Shown: one piece after another, positions 46,685 through 60,561 of the stretch
How the letters are laid out: each line of letters opens with the position of its first letter
Numbering within the stretch: position 1 is the stretch's first letter
DNA from: Spinellus fusiger
Lineage: Eukaryota; Mucoromycota; Mucoromycetes; Mucorales; Phycomycetaceae
DNA: 64,000 nucleotides
Direction of reading: 5' to 3'
Assembly (NCBI GenBank): GCA_025094145.1
Contig: JALLLS010000019.1
Coordinates: 124,001 to 188,000, forward strand
Translations under genes and position numbers: made by a program
The notes under the pieces: model-generated
Told to the model about the DNA's origin: nothing
The model's database searches: none
What the model saw: only the letters and a program-made list of their open reading frames with translations

Positions 46685-48605
46685 TTATGATTGTACAAAG
46701 GCAGCACGATAGCCAGGAATCTCTATTGTAACTGGTTCTACATCCACTATTTGGCAATCATCATCAGGCACACCATTTTCATGCACTAAACAAGCAAAAC
46801 TGGTGGCATGTTCTAATGATACCATAGGATGGTGCCATACACCTTTACCGTAGTTGATTCCTTGCAAGGAAGAAGCAATGAATGTCTTTAGAGTACTCAT
46901 GTCAGGCCGATCATCCTTGCCATTCAATGCTACAGCCACAAAGTACCCTCTTACTTTCCCATCTGTCATAGGAATAAATGCTTGACTGGAATAGGGATGT
47001 CTTTCCAGGAGTTTGATGGTAAAGGGTAATTGAGTAGCAGGACTGCAATGGAACACACTCATATGAGACATGCCCTTGTTATCAGCAAAGTGATTGACGA
47101 TATGTGCTACATGGTGGTGTTTTTGTGCAGTGCCTTGATTAGCACTTGACAAGGAGATGGTAGGTCTGGCTTCAATGACTTCTCCATAAGGTAAGAATGC
47201 TTCACTAGTGAGGGGTTGTGCAATCATGTTGGGTTCCTTTGGAGTAGGAAGGGGGTAGGGAAGCGATCGGCCTTGTCGAACACCCCAAAGACGTACACGC
47301 TTTAATCCACCATCTGATCAGCATTAGACCCAAAGTAACTACATAGGCATCTTGAGAGACTCTGATATGAGAACTTACCAGGAATAATAGTGAGTCTGAT
47401 ATGAGTGAATGCTTTGTCATGGTGAAGAGCATCAAAGAAGAATACACCATGAGGACCTGTCTTAACACGGTCTGCTATGACTGTCCATTCGCTTGTATCT
47501 TTAGGCACCTCACAAGAAGAGTCTGTGCCTTCAAGGGTTATCTTTTCAGGATAATTTCCAATAAAGTGTGATGTATCAATCTCAATCTTATACACATGCC
47601 CCTTGACAGCAAGACGAATAATAACACTGTCTGAATGATTGGCTTCACGAGATCGGTTAGTTTGCCAGCCGTCACCCATGTTAGCACCCCTTCCTGGCAG
47701 TAAAAGATGACTAGCAGCAGTATAAAACTCATTGCTAACAGACACCACTCTGGCTCCATTGCCCACAAATGCTAGATCCATCGCTTCTTGTCTGTCTCTT
47801 TTGTTATTCTGTGAATCACTGCTATTCTTTCTTTCTTTATGATGGACTTACGAGAGAACATTTGTTATGATGGGATACACATTGCCGTAGACACGGAAAC
47901 GAGCAATCCCACCATCAGGAATATTGTTGAGGCGAAGATGAGTAAAAGGAGAAGTCTCTGCTGATAGTACGAATACATTGTGAGAGTTTTGTGTGAGAGA
48001 GACCTGAGGAAGAACAGGTGTCCAGTCTATTTCTTCTTCCATTGGGTGGTCTTGCAGTACAAATGCACCTTCTACAGCAGCAGCAGAAGCATGATCACCA
48101 ATAAAGTATCTTGTATCAATATCAAATCCACGCACGATTCCAGGAAACCCAAACTTAATGATGACCCTAACCACGCGTTAAGAAATAAGGATTTAAGTGG
48201 GAACATCCAAGCTTAAGCCTCACCAATCATGCGTACGACAGTGACGTTTGGACTCCCAACCGTCCATCCAGTAGCCGGTGTCTTATGCACAAGTGATTAA
48301 AAAGATACATCTTCATTTGCACACACACACACACACACACACTACAAGGTGCTTACCAACAATATAACCTGGGCGATGTACTGGCTCGTGTGGACGAAGC
48401 ATGTTCTCAGCTTTGGCAAAGAATTCATCACTCACACTCACAATCGAACTGCCAAGAAGATCATTTGCCAAGTCTTTTAAACATAACATAACATAACAAA
48501 ATCAAATCAAACAAAAACAAAAACAAACAGCAGACATAGCTTACCAATACACTGAACAAGCTCAGTAGTGGGAATCTCACTAGCTTTGATAGGTTTAAAA
48601 TCCAT
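46685..48605 (-). CDS. DAL2-DAL3: Allantoicase fused to ureidoglycolate lyase, 530 aa
   Basis: Six minus-strand exons (48545-48605, 48357-48473, 48224-48281, 47852-48166, 47379-47791, 46685-47313) give 1593 nt in one frame. Residues 1-350 are allantoicase with its two repeats. The first has MDGWESKRH and GIVRGFDIDTRYFIGDHAS, then PFTHLRLNNIPDGGIARFRV. The second has MDLAFVGNG, GRGANMGDGWQTNRSR, IDTSHFIGNYPEKI and AFTHIRLTIIPDGGLKRVRLW. Without a stop, a short linker (PYPLPTPKEPN) runs into residue 351 (MIAQPLTSEAFLPYGEVIE). That begins a complete ureidoglycolate lyase with GVWHHPM near its active region. Allantoicase splits allantoate to ureidoglycolate and urea; the lyase releases glyoxylate and a second urea. 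In yeast these are separate genes, DAL2 and DAL3. The ATG at the junction could also serve internal initiation. Confidence 0.88.
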
Positions 48606-51600
48606 AGTAATTTAAAAGAAGAAAGCAAAAAAAAAGCAAAAAGTATCTAAAGTGAATTTGCATTAAAGGTCGAAGGTTTAACAAGAAAAAATCAGTTCTA
48701 TAGTGGTGAATGCTCAAAACAGTGGTGATAATACAGGCACCACACCCAAACACTGCCCTGAATTGAAGGGGATTCTATATTTCTAAATATGGAAAATGTA
48801 ATGAATCTATTTATCTTTTGAATTATTATCATTGAATCTTATCATTTCATAAATGATTGGCCAATATCATTCGTCATGTTAACATTTATTACTATAAAAA
48901 TGTGTATGCCCTCTACCTACACTTTATTTCAGCTAAAAAGGCATAAGAAAGGTATTATGCACCACACACCCGAGAATTCTGTCCTGAAAGCCGTGACTTT
49001 TATAACTATGCATTGATGTAAGATCAATAATCAACAGGTGATCTGTGGATAAGTGACTATAAAGGCAGCTATGGCCCAGCAGCATGTACCCTTTGAAATA
49101 TAGGCCAAAGAGACAGCTCAATGACTTGATGATGATCAAAGAGCAGTCATGAATAGAATAGAGACAATGACTGGAGCTTAAGAGTGTATGACCAGTCGTT
49201 TGAAAAAAAGAAAGAAAGAAAAAGTCAAAGATGTGTCAAAGTAGGATTTTTGGTTCTACTCTGTAATGTGTATCCATGGCTGTATAAATATAGATTTACT
49301 TTGTTTCCTATAATGATTTTGTAAAGACATAATGACTGTGAAATGTACACAAGTCTGCACAATAAACTCATCATATTCTGTCTTTCTAACTGCTTTTTTG
49401 TTGTAATTCCGGGGTTCGCTTTATGAGACTTATTTACTGTAGACCTCCTTCCCACTCTCTTTATTAAGCCGCAAGTACAAAATACCATATTTATTGGATA
49501 TTTCTTCTTTCTTTTTGGGTCGTAATAGCTTTCCCTATAGGCACTGCCTTTTCTCATCGATCAAACCCAGAAAACTGTATACCTATACTAAATAGAATTC
49601 ATAGCAACATGATAGCTTATCATACTTTTTAGGCACTTTTTTTTTGTCCTGTATTATTTATCCAATTAAGAATCAAAACTCTCTTCTTACTAGTGTCACT
49701 ATCATACACACACACACAAATACATACCTTACATGGTGGCTTCACCTCTCCTCTCCCCCCCCTTACCATTACAAATACAGATGAGAACATAGAGATACAA
49801 ATACACTGTAAGTTGTATTCAGAAATGGGGGTTTGTGTGTGTGTTGTGTTATGGGGGGCAAGGAGATACCCTTATAGTTCCAGTAGTATCTTTCTGTTAC
49901 TATTCTATCCAATGCAATAATGCAACACTATTGACAGAATATTATTTTATGGACTATTTTTCTTCATTAAACTAGAAAACTCCTCCCTGTGCATTTACAA
50001 ACCAATTCCCTAACCTGTGACTGTAGAATGAAATACCAAAGTACAATCATTCAAATCTAGCCATTTTGTAGTTGAACTTTACTTACTAGGAAAAAAGGCC
50101 AAATGACCCTCTTCTCATCTATTTGTCATATTCAATATTTACCATCATGCAATTTAATAGTTACATAGAATTAAGTGTTTTTTCTTTTGGATGTTCTGTT
50201 ATTTTGTAGAATCGTGAATTAAGAAAGAAATATCGATTTTACTTTCTTTCCCATCACTTCATATAGCATAACTTTGGGATTGTTCTAAACACATTCAAAG
50301 GTAGCACATTATCCCTTTCTCCTCCTTTTCATCAGGCGGGAACCGTGAGAAATACAGAAAGCTCACTTGAAACTCAAATATAAATACATCTCTAGTCATT
50401 GTCATGGAAACAAGCAGCTAGGGTCTATTCATAAAAGAAAGTGGTAGGAAATATCCATAATATCAATTTAAACTTAAATGGCAAATGAAAGCACAACCAA
50501 GGCACTTGCATCGAGTCCTTTGTGAATCAATTCATCAAGCCACTCTAAAGAAAAGATTCTGAACACTATTTGTATTATAGTCATTGGTTACTATGTTTTC
50601 CATAAAAATATGGGTAATATTGGGGGGGGACCATGGAAGTATTACCAGTACACAGATTGAACCATCTCACCAAACTCTCTTTCTAGATAAAGGTAGTGAG
50701 GTCTTGGCAGTACCAGATTAGCACGTTTATCAGCATAAAGATGAGTGTTGCCACGTTACGTGTGTTATCGAATGATCAGAATCCATAGCAACCTATTGTC
50801 TTTCTTATAGACCGATCTCTGTTTATATTATCTAACAAGAATGAATGAATCCACACAGCTAAGAAGCTACTGCATGTTAATTCAATTTCATTCATATGAG
50901 AGATAGAGTATGCACATCTTGACAGAAAGTAATTCCCTAGGCTGATATCTAATAGGGCGAGGCATGGCCAATGTAAAGCATCCTCCCATCATTGGTGGTA
51001 TAGAGATGTCTTGACTATGCATTTAGATAATGGTCTGAACCTTCTAGCTAGTTTTGGGGTAATTCAATCAACCACTCATCTGCCAAATCCACTCATCTGC
51101 TGAGCCCACGCATCTATACACATAAGGATAGCGGTGGATCATTACGGTATTTGTTCAAAGATTAGAACACTTCCAGAGTCTCACTCGCTTTTTTAAAGTG
51201 AGTGGCACAGACCTCATATGGATGTGCCAATGCAAAAGTCGAGGTCAGTGCTAGTCCGGGGCACAGGATGAGATTTGGCGTTGTTGAGTTTGAAATATAA
51301 TGGGAACTACTAATGGAGTCGAAAACAAGAAAAGCCACGGGGCGTTACTTTATAAAGACAGCTGCGGGAGGGAAAGTGAATCATCTACAGTGGACCTCGG
51401 AATAACGATGGTTATTCCAACTCAGTCTCTTCCACATTAAACAAAACTCCATCTGTTCAATGAAAGGTACAAACTTTTCTTGGACTGTCTAAAGACCTCT
51501 TTCGCCTTAATCAATGAGCTATTTATTACCATTATTATCATTAGAATAGTCAATAGAAATACTATTAGAAATACTATTAGAATAGTCAATAGAAATATTA

Positions 51601-54600
51601 TTAGAAATACTATTAGAATTGCATCATGCGACAAAGTATTATCAGGAATAGAATGAAATGAAAAATAGACAATAAAATAAGATGATAAAAACAATTTTTT
51701 TTTACTAATTCCCTCGCTTACACATCTGTCTTGAAAAAACATCCCCATAGATATTATTCACCAGCGCCGTAAATACTCATTGTATTACAACTGAATTAAG
51801 AAAAGAAAGAGCTAAACTTAACAGTGTTATACAATTCTCTTTGATGGATTGTTACTACCATTCTGGCCAATTTGTATTGAACTTTCTGATGAATTTCTGA
51901 CACAAAAAAAAAACTATTTACAACTGAATATATTGAATAAGGGCATATAGAAATCTAACCAAATCACATGCTCAAGTGCCTATTTTTCTGCGGAAAAGCC
52001 TGAAACAGGTAATTAATAAACGTCTTGATGATCCTTCAGATAACACAAACAACAAAAAGGGAGGTAAGGTTGTAACTACAAGCCTCAGTTGAATGTGTTT
52101 CATTTGTGAGAGATACAAAAAGTCATTCCTCCCAGTGAGGTCAACTTAATTCTTTGTCGCTGTCTATTTGGATCAAGATAAGTGCAACCTATGCATTTTA
52201 AATGACTATTAAAAAAATTATCTGACCATTGTATTAAACACCAACTATCTAAGAAGTCCCAAAAATAGAAAAATAGAGTTCACAGAGTATTTGTGAAGCT
52301 ATTTGTACCATCTATGAATGGATCCCTCACCTGGTCTTATTTCATATTATGACCAATTCTAAGCAATTAAGAAAAAAAAGTTTTAATCACACTTGATCAT
52401 ACTAATAGTTGAGGTTCAATCGTATTATAGCTTGGAGTACTATTGTCATTAAGTATCGATGGGGTTGAATGTAGCATTTAGCACTATCAATTTAAGACAC
52501 CTTGTACAGAACCAATAGAACATTATAATGATGGAATGTTTATTTATTTCGTAATCCTGCACTTGCAAGTATCTTTATTTATATGCATATACATATGCAT
52601 ATACATATACATATATATTATTACCATTCTCCCAAGTCTTAGAGTGACTACCAATGCCCAATGCGTCAATTGTTAGATACACATATATAAAATACACTTA
52701 TATGTTTCATCTGTCCACAGATCCAACAGTTCCCAATCAATTTCAATGACTAAAAAGATAAGTAGCTTGTGTTTTAGACATAATAGTGGTCTTTTCCGAG
52801 GCATAAATATATTTATAATAAATGACCAAATTAACAGTAATGCAAAAATTGTTCAGTGTGTCTCTATCATTACAGAAATACTCTTCTAGTACTACTGCTT
52901 AGCACTTAACTTCATTCTACAAACACCACTACCATAGTCATCAAAGTGTCAAATCACTGGTCATAATACTCAATTGAAACAAAATGTTTTTGTTCGGGAT
53001 TATCTAGCCAAAATAAACAAATAATAATAATACATATTCTGCGCATCTCTTTTCTACCACATAGCATATTGTCTATACAGCATTTATTTTCTTTTTATTT
53101 ACACATACATCTCTGCTCTTGTTTGAAAGTAAAAACTTGATGGCCTGTTTTTGTACACATACTTTAAATTCGCTGTCTTGTGTCATACCTATTAATACTG
53201 ATGCATGTCCATGATTAACAATTAAGTTTAAAAAAAAACTCATCGAAAAAACAAATATAAAGCTAATTCACTATGGGATTTCTGAAATTATAACACAAAT
53301 ATCCAAATGCAAAATATTCATGATTGTAATAAAATGCCCAAGAAAGCTAGTAGCCACATTATTACCTCATCTATACACAAAATACCAGAAAAAATGATAT
53401 CTACAAGTACATTATCTACTTTTAAACCTTTTCAAATATGTATGCGCTGTTCTTATGTACTACATTATTTCTTATATTTGAATTTTTTTGAAGATTTGAA
53501 TCGAATCATACCTTATTTAAGGCAGATGTTGGCTAAGATAAAAAAGTTAATTAGCATCAATGCACACGAGAAAATAAATAAGATTACTCGTGGCATCTTA
53601 TCATTTAAGATCTCTTAAAGTGTACAAATGTCATTGATCATTCAGTGATATTTATTAAACTATTAGCTTTGGCAGGAGTACAAAATGCTAAGGTAGTAGA
53701 GTTCCTATAATTTTACACAACTGTACGTGTCAAACACATTTTTTATACCAGTTTCTCTTTTATTATGGAACTAAAGTATGCTTAAAGTCAACTTCTGAGA
53801 TCCCCACCCTCATTATTACAAGCAACCTTTGTTTTATACGAACACTATCTTTTATTCAATAGTTAGCTCTCGGTCCACTATTATTATTATTTTTTATAAA
53901 TTTAACTCAGCAGTCTGTCCTATTAAATCACCATTTACTACTAGCTCATCCCCACACTTTTATCAATGATACATTTATTTCTGTTTTAGTACCACATATT
54001 AAAACCTGCATCTCACCCTTCTTTATGGTAGTGATGTAGATACTCTCTTGTTTATTAATTCACTACTTTCTTTACTTATCTCAATCGATAATCCATTTAT
54101 TAGTTCTGTGTTAGTAGACCTCAATATAAGTTTTTATTATCGATATAAAAATATGGCTGAATGGCTAAATTATCAATTGTAATATCTGATCAATGTAATT
54201 AAAAACCTTATCTTGTTATTTCTGCCCACCTTCCACAATAACTGATACAGAACATGTATCAATTATATCTCCCGCTCTACTTTAATTATCTCATCTTGAT
54301 AAAAAAAAAGGTTTTATAAATCGTATTTGAACGGATCATAGTTTAATTATTATTACGCTATTGCTTTATTTTTCTGGCCCGGGAGTGTAGTGATTAAAAG
54401 TTGTGTACCTGGATCATGATAACTTAATCTTGTTATCGGATAGTCTGAGTCAATTTTCATTTCTTAATGTCAATGCTTCTACTGGAAGCTTATAGAATCT
54501 TATCAATCAAATTGTAAGGTCTTTATCCCTATTTTATACAAAGAGACATTCACTTTATGATTATAATCTAGCTAAGAAATTGTTTTATTAAATCTTTGTT

Positions 54601-55562
54601 TCTTAGCGCTATTTGATATATCTTGTATAGAGCTTTTTTATGACTTTTTTTTTCTCTACATTTATACACTAGTATTTCTGTCATTACCTTAATCTTAGTT
54701 CCATCAGTTCTTAATATACCTTTTCTTTACTAGGCATACACACACACACATACAGTATTTTCCACGCCTTTAAAGAAGCTCTTTTAGTTTATTTTTATTT
54801 AAGATAATAATTAAGTCCTTCAATTTTTACGTCATCGAACTTAATGGTTTGGGTGGAGTGGGTTGAAAATAGACTACCCAATGGTATAAGGCCAAACATC
54901 TTATACCATTCTTCTTTTAATTCTCTTGACTCAACTCAAATCGTAATTTAGTCTTGGTTCTTAAATTTCGTGGTATCTACTTCCGAGGTTAGATAGTATC
55001 TGTCACAATACAGACTATTTCAAGAGCCTATTGGACACTTGTTCTTGACCCTTATTTTCTGATTTTCTGATTTTCTGATTTCTTCGTAGAAGTTTATCCT
55101 TAATGTCACTCTGGAAAAAATATTTAATAAATCTACCTCATATAGTTTTATCACCTTAATTTAGATACAGACCTATCCATTCTACCACTTCTATAATTTC
55201 TACCGCTTCTACAGTTTTTCTTCTTTTTGTACACACTTTATACACAGGGGTGCTTTTTTTATATTAAAGGTCGAGAATCGCCGCCTCAAAATTACATTTT
55301 TACCATTTATGGGATTAAAAATACACAGAAAAATCCCCGGCTTTATTGAAATTACTTAAAAAACTTAAATGATACAAGCAAGGAGGATTTGTAATTACAA
55401 TAGTTAACGAATAAACATGAGATTAAGTAATGCTAATTATAATCATATATTTTATTAAATAAGATACATAAGAATTACACTTCATTGTATGATTTATTCA
55501 TGGAGTCAGATACACTACATGGAAAAGTTATATTTTGTTTCGGAAAAATAAAAGCCTAAATA
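48606..55562. other. Long gene-poor AT-rich region
   Basis: No supported gene over 7 kb. A hairpin-like CTCACT/AGTGAG pair lies near 51180-51203, tandem TATTAGAAATAC-type units at about 51540-51620, ATATGCATATAC runs near 52580-52620, TTTTCTGA repeats near 55052-55078, and a tRNA-like 5' half near 54373-54420. The frame 53307-53618 (103 codons, plus) has a protein-like C-terminal part (LNRIIPYLRQMLAKIKKL) but no recognised family. Confidence 0.4.
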
Positions 55563-56727
55563 CACACCCAAAGATTTTTCTGGCCTTTAAGTGGTGATAA
55601 CTCCTTCTTTTTACATCACAATAAATAATTTCCTTTTATGGGACTGTGTTTAAAATCAAAGGTTTGTAAGTATCCAAATATTTATTTCCTTTTGTGGATA
55701 CCTCAATATCAAATTGTACTATCAATAGAATATATTGTTTATGAATAAAATTGTTTATTGTAATAGTATAGATAATACTATAGTATGACTATAGCTACTG
55801 CTCAAGTGCATTCTCTCATAGCAATAGAATATACACCCTAGATACCCTAGAAAGTATAGAAGACCACACAAGACTGATTTGAAAGGAGTATTTACTTGCC
55901 TAATAACAATACAATGAGTGTCTTGTAGATCACTGAGCTCAAGCCCAGATGAAGATATTACTTACCTTTTTACTTTCAGAATAGTCTTTGGTAGGGTCTA
56001 TCACCTCCTTCTATTGTTTTGCTTTGTTAATAATGGCACATTAGCTTGTTTACTTATGTTCATCTTGACGAGTACTTAAATATTAAATTGTATGTGCAGT
56101 ATAGGAAATAACAAAAGGAATAGGTTATCGAAACAAATAATAATGTTTCATCTATTATTTTAGTGACATATATACTATAGCCTCCACTCATAAAATTCAC
56201 AAATCAAACAACTCACACTCTATTTGCCTTGGACCTAAAAGATAGTATTAGAACCAATACCTTTTTATCATTGAGCACGACTGTTAATACCAGTTACAAT
56301 AAGATAATTGAGGTGATTATGGATATTGAGTCAATAAATGAATACACTGTTATCAACACAAGTAATTTTGGTTCTATTTTATGGACAATAACCACTAGAG
56401 TTAATTCTGTGTGTTCTATAATAAATCTTTCTTAAACAGTGTCATACTGCAAATACTGTGGACTTATGGATAACACATTATGTTAAGAGAAGAATATCAG
56501 TGACTGAGTTGTAATTTTGGGGTGATTCTGGTTGTATTTCGTCTTTACAGCCAATTCTATACTTTTTAATTACAAAGTCAATAGCCATTGCTAAAACAGG
56601 CAAGTAGATTTTGAAATTATCTGTTTAGACAGCGAAAAGACTTTTTCAAACGCCTTCGCCAATCATAAGATCTTTTGATTTCATTCTCAGTATATTTCCT
56701 TATATATCCCAAAAATCTTTAGGTGTG
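55563..56727 (+). mobile_element. CACACC-terminus TIR element, fullest copy
   Basis: The left end is TA then CACACCCAAAGATTTTT (55563). The right end, on the opposite strand, is TA then CACACCTAAAGATTTTTGGG (56727). This gives 1165 bp with Tc1/mariner-like TA flanks. About 55650-56100 is present inverted at 63165-63655, its left 200 bp are repeated at 60365-60561, and its right 170 bp at 358-528. No transposase is recognised inside, so it is non-autonomous or very decayed. Confidence 0.6.
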
Positions 56728-57884
56728 TATGTAATCAACATTTAAATCAATAAAACTAAAGCTTTTAATTTGTACCACATCCACCACTATACTATACTAT
56801 ACTATACTATATGCCATAGTCCATTTATTAAGAAAACAAATAGGCACTACCATAATCTACAGTGATACTTGCTGTATTATTAAAGAACAAAATATTGTTC
56901 TTTTCTTATATATTTATACTAGTTGTATATCAGGCATGATATTTACTCTATAGGAGTCTACATAAAAACACTATACATAAAAAAAGAGCTAACTATAAGA
57001 ATAGAAATATATAAAGATGTGTGTGATAATGGTAGTTATAAAGAATAATATTTCCAAAAGATATTGATATTGACAAAAAAAAATAAGAGACATAGAAAAT
57101 GTAAACATCTTTTTATGGATATTGGAAATCTAAAAAATAAATGAAAAAATAAATAAATGACACTAATCAGTATCAAATAACTGATCCATGAATCCCACTA
57201 TTTTTCATCAAACATTGATATACATGTCAGGAAATCTAGACAGTGATTGATATGATTCACATTTTACAGTGGTACATCAGATAAGAAAAATAAATAACAC
57301 TTCATGTTATTGATTAGCTGGCGGCAACCCCATTAGCAAAGAGCTGAGAGAGATCATATTAACCAGAAAATCTTCTATAATAATAGTTGATATCTCTTAT
57401 ATATACATTATTGTAGAAGAATCAATTTCTACATATGTTTACATAGTTTATAAGATATTATCAGTCTGCTCCAATGATCTTTTTATTTCTATGTATTATA
57501 CTAATAATTTTGCTTTGAAGATTCTCAACAGAATCTATTTTCAATATATCTTTAGGGGAATTGTCAGTCTGTTCCATTCCTTGAACTTTTTTTTTCTTTC
57601 CAAAATATATTAGAGTAATATCTCATTCATTTGTCTCAAATGAACAACAAGCACACCTTCAGTGAACATGTTCTCTATTGCTCAGCTTATTCAACAAAGA
57701 AAACTAAAGTATTGCAAATTAAAATAATATTAAGATGTATATTATTTATTCAATGCACACCTAATTACAAAAGAAAGGCAAGATAAAAAAGTAAGAAGTG
57801 AGATAAAAATAATCACTACACTGTATATGCTTAACTATCTATATATGAATAGATAATAGTAATATATTTCTAGGAATTTAACAA
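56728..57884. other. Intergenic AT-rich DNA
   Basis: A (CTATA)n run occurs near 56788-56812. No gene or other repeat was recognised. Confidence 0.4.
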
Positions 57885-58485
57885 CTAAAGCTTAGTAATG
57901 CGGAATGTATCAGATTCACCAATCTTTTCCTCGTTTTTTCCATAATGAATAAACATTTGAAGACTGTAATCATCTCTTCCAGAAAAATGCCAATGCTTGA
58001 CTTCGACTCTGCCTTTGTTGAGATTGACACGTTCTATACGTTTCACTAAAAAGTTACAACATTGTTAGTTTATGCTAAATATCTTTTTATCAACTTACAT
58101 CCACTTTGTCCAGTGACAGAGTCTGTATAGCTAAGGGCTAGATCACCACTATAGATAAAAAATAAATAAAGGCCGATGATTATGGGATCTTTATTACTTA
58201 CATGTTATGTCCTTTAAATTTGCCAACAAGTGATTCCCTAAACAATCATCAAAATTTCAATTAGATACAAACCAAAATTAAGTTAGAAGTTTACCATAGA
58301 ATGGAAGTGTTAACTCCATATAGCACTGTAGAATTAGCTACGGGATAAGTACTTAATGGTTTGTTTAAGATGAGTTAGAAGACAAGCAAATAAAAAAGTA
58401 AATCAGTTCCTTACAATTTGATCTTATTTTCAGCAGAGGCAAGAGATATTAAGGCGAGCATAAACACCAAGACTGATTTGACCAT
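57885..58485 (-). CDS. Small secreted Kre9/Knh1-like protein, 124 aa
   Basis: Five minus-strand exons (58415-58485, 58295-58351, 58202-58237, 58099-58148, 57885-58045) join into 375 nt. The start MVKSVLVFMLALISLASAEN is a classic signal peptide cleaved after SASA or similar. The mature part starts KIKFTYPVANSTVLYGVNTS then ILWE, and ends YSLQMFIHYG with GESDTFRITKL. The pattern P-V-x-G-x-x-x-x-x-W at the front and S-x-x-F-x-I at the end is that of the Kre9/Knh1 Ig-like family (Ser-Thr-rich GPI-anchored membrane family). Such proteins work in cell-wall beta-1,6-glucan assembly or as surface proteins. There is no GPI tail, so it is probably secreted. The many tiny exons all close in phase, which supports the model. 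Confidence 0.75.
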
Positions 58486-58551
58486 TGTGGAATAGAGAAT
58501 TAAAAGCTAAAGAACGACTTAGATATCAAAATAAAACTAGTTTGTAGACAA

Positions 58552-58561
58552 CCTTTTTATA
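58552..58561 (-). promoter_or_regulatory. TATA box of the secreted-protein gene
   Basis: On the minus strand the sequence reads GGTATAAAAAGG, 67-76 bp upstream of the ATG at 58485. This is a strong match at a normal distance and suggests a regulated, inducible promoter. Confidence 0.6.
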
Positions 58562-60364
58562 CCATTTTCTAACGTCTGGCTTTAGGCTTGTTGTTGTTGT
58601 TGTATCAATTACACTATCCTATGTTTATCTGAGATCCAAGTTTCAGGGATTATCTTCGCAATCGAATAAACTTCATCTTTGAATGTTCCTAATTTTATAG
58701 TTGTTTATTATTATTACTACTATTATTACTATTACTATTGCCATTATTGAAGCTATCTTTTTGGTTTATCTGTTCAAAGATAATAATGATATTTCAAATA
58801 AATAATCAAATAATCAATTCATAGTGATGGAGATACGATAAATAGCAATATAGTGTAGCATAGATCAGCTATTCTTAGTGAATAATCTCGATCAAAATTA
58901 ACAAACAGACTAGGCATCATGTGTGTTTGTACTACAAGCCTTTGCATTATGATGTATGTTTGTCTGATCTTAGTTATCTAACAAGCCTTTTCTACCTCTA
59001 CAACTAAACAGATAATGCTACATGCTATTGTGAATTGTAAATAGAATATATCAAATAATCCAAGAATATATTATAGCAGATAAATTTAATGAACAGAACT
59101 AGAAAATCAATAGCCTTATAAATACATTACAAGAATATATAAATACTCATAGATCTATATGTTGTAGAAAAATAAGCAAGTGTGTATCTTTAAAATAATG
59201 GTGGTTAGAATCTTGAGAAATATACCTATTATACTCTAAATTACACTTTTTGACCATGGTTTTTAATAATACTTTATCATTAAAATGATTACTTTTATGT
59301 TCAATTTGTCCAATGACATTCATAAATGGATGAGAAACAGTCTACTTATGCTCTAATACTACTGATTCATTGATCAGACAATCCAAAAATAAAAAATAAA
59401 TAAAAACAGTACTAAAGTTTAGACAATTGATGTTTGATAGTATGTTGGAACTACTTAGTAGATTCGTATTGGTATGAACACTAACATAAAAAAAATCTTA
59501 TTATCCTACTTTAACTTAAATTGAAATATAGAACTTTCAATAAACAATAATGATGTTCAAAAGTTAATTATTTTCAAAGGAGAATGGGTAAGAGTGCCGC
59601 CCCTAAATTACTACTTCGTCTTGTAACCATAACTATCAAAGCTACATCATGCATCTACAATTATTAACAGCTACATTCTGCAGTCATATAAGTAGTACTA
59701 ATAGATCCTCTGAAGTCCTATAAAATTAACTTCTTTTATTGATAACTTATTATTATTTTCCGAATAAACACTCCTAATACCAATTCACTATGAACACTTT
59801 ACTAATATGCCCCTGACTTTGGTAAAGTAGTCTGCCAATCATGAATTGCTCCTGGGTTGTGCCATAACCTCAGTTTATTAATTGCACTATACTTTAGGTG
59901 TTTATTGTTATGATCAATAAACTAATTGATCAATAATGATATATCTTGGATTTTACACTTGTAGAGAGCAAATAAGTAACGAAAGGGTGTGAATCGAGTC
60001 GGTAAGTGGGGTACAATGTACAGATCAGTTATAAAGACATATAGTTTAGAAAGGAGTTTGGATAGTGGTGTAGAAGAAATATAAAAAAATACTACTATTG
60101 TTTAAATGTTTGTTAACAGTATTACCAGTACCAATAATTAAATAATAGCATAAATTAATATCATATAAATGAGGATAAATTTTAGTGAAATAGTATAGAC
60201 CATTCTTTACTTTCTATTTTTTTGTGAGGATTTAATTCTATTAAATCTTTAGCAACGGTTACATGTCACACTGAGCGGTAATGCTGTGATGCTGTGAGTA
60301 AACTGGTTTAAAGGGAAATATCAACATAGAAACAACTAGATTTAATCCTCAGTCCTATTCTCTA
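58562..60364. other. Intergenic AT-rich DNA
   Basis: Short (GTT)n and (ATT)n runs are present (58588-58600, 58707-58745). I see no gene. Confidence 0.4.
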
Positions 60365-60561
60365 CACACCAGGATAATTCTGGCTTTCAAGAGGTAATAC
60401 ACATTCTATTTAAAGAATGTGAAGGATTCCTTTATATGTATCGGTGTTCAAAATCAAAAGGTTTGCAGGTATCCAAATTATTCTTCTTCTTTTGTAGAAT
60501 ACCTCAATATCAGATTATATTATCAATAGAATATAGTGTATATGAATAGAACTGTTTATTA
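60365..60561 (+). repeat. Left-end fragment of the CACACC-terminus family
   Basis: It is clearly similar to 55563-55760: TTCTGGCTTTCAAGAGGTAA at the start, then CAAAATCAAAAGGTTTGCAG and TACCTCAATATCAGATTAT. It is cut off exactly at the TA where Tc1 copy D is inserted, so copy D landed in or next to this repeat. Confidence 0.7.

Noticed and set aside
54373..54440. tRNA gene
   Set aside because: Only the D-arm-like part fits; anticodon and T arms do not fold.
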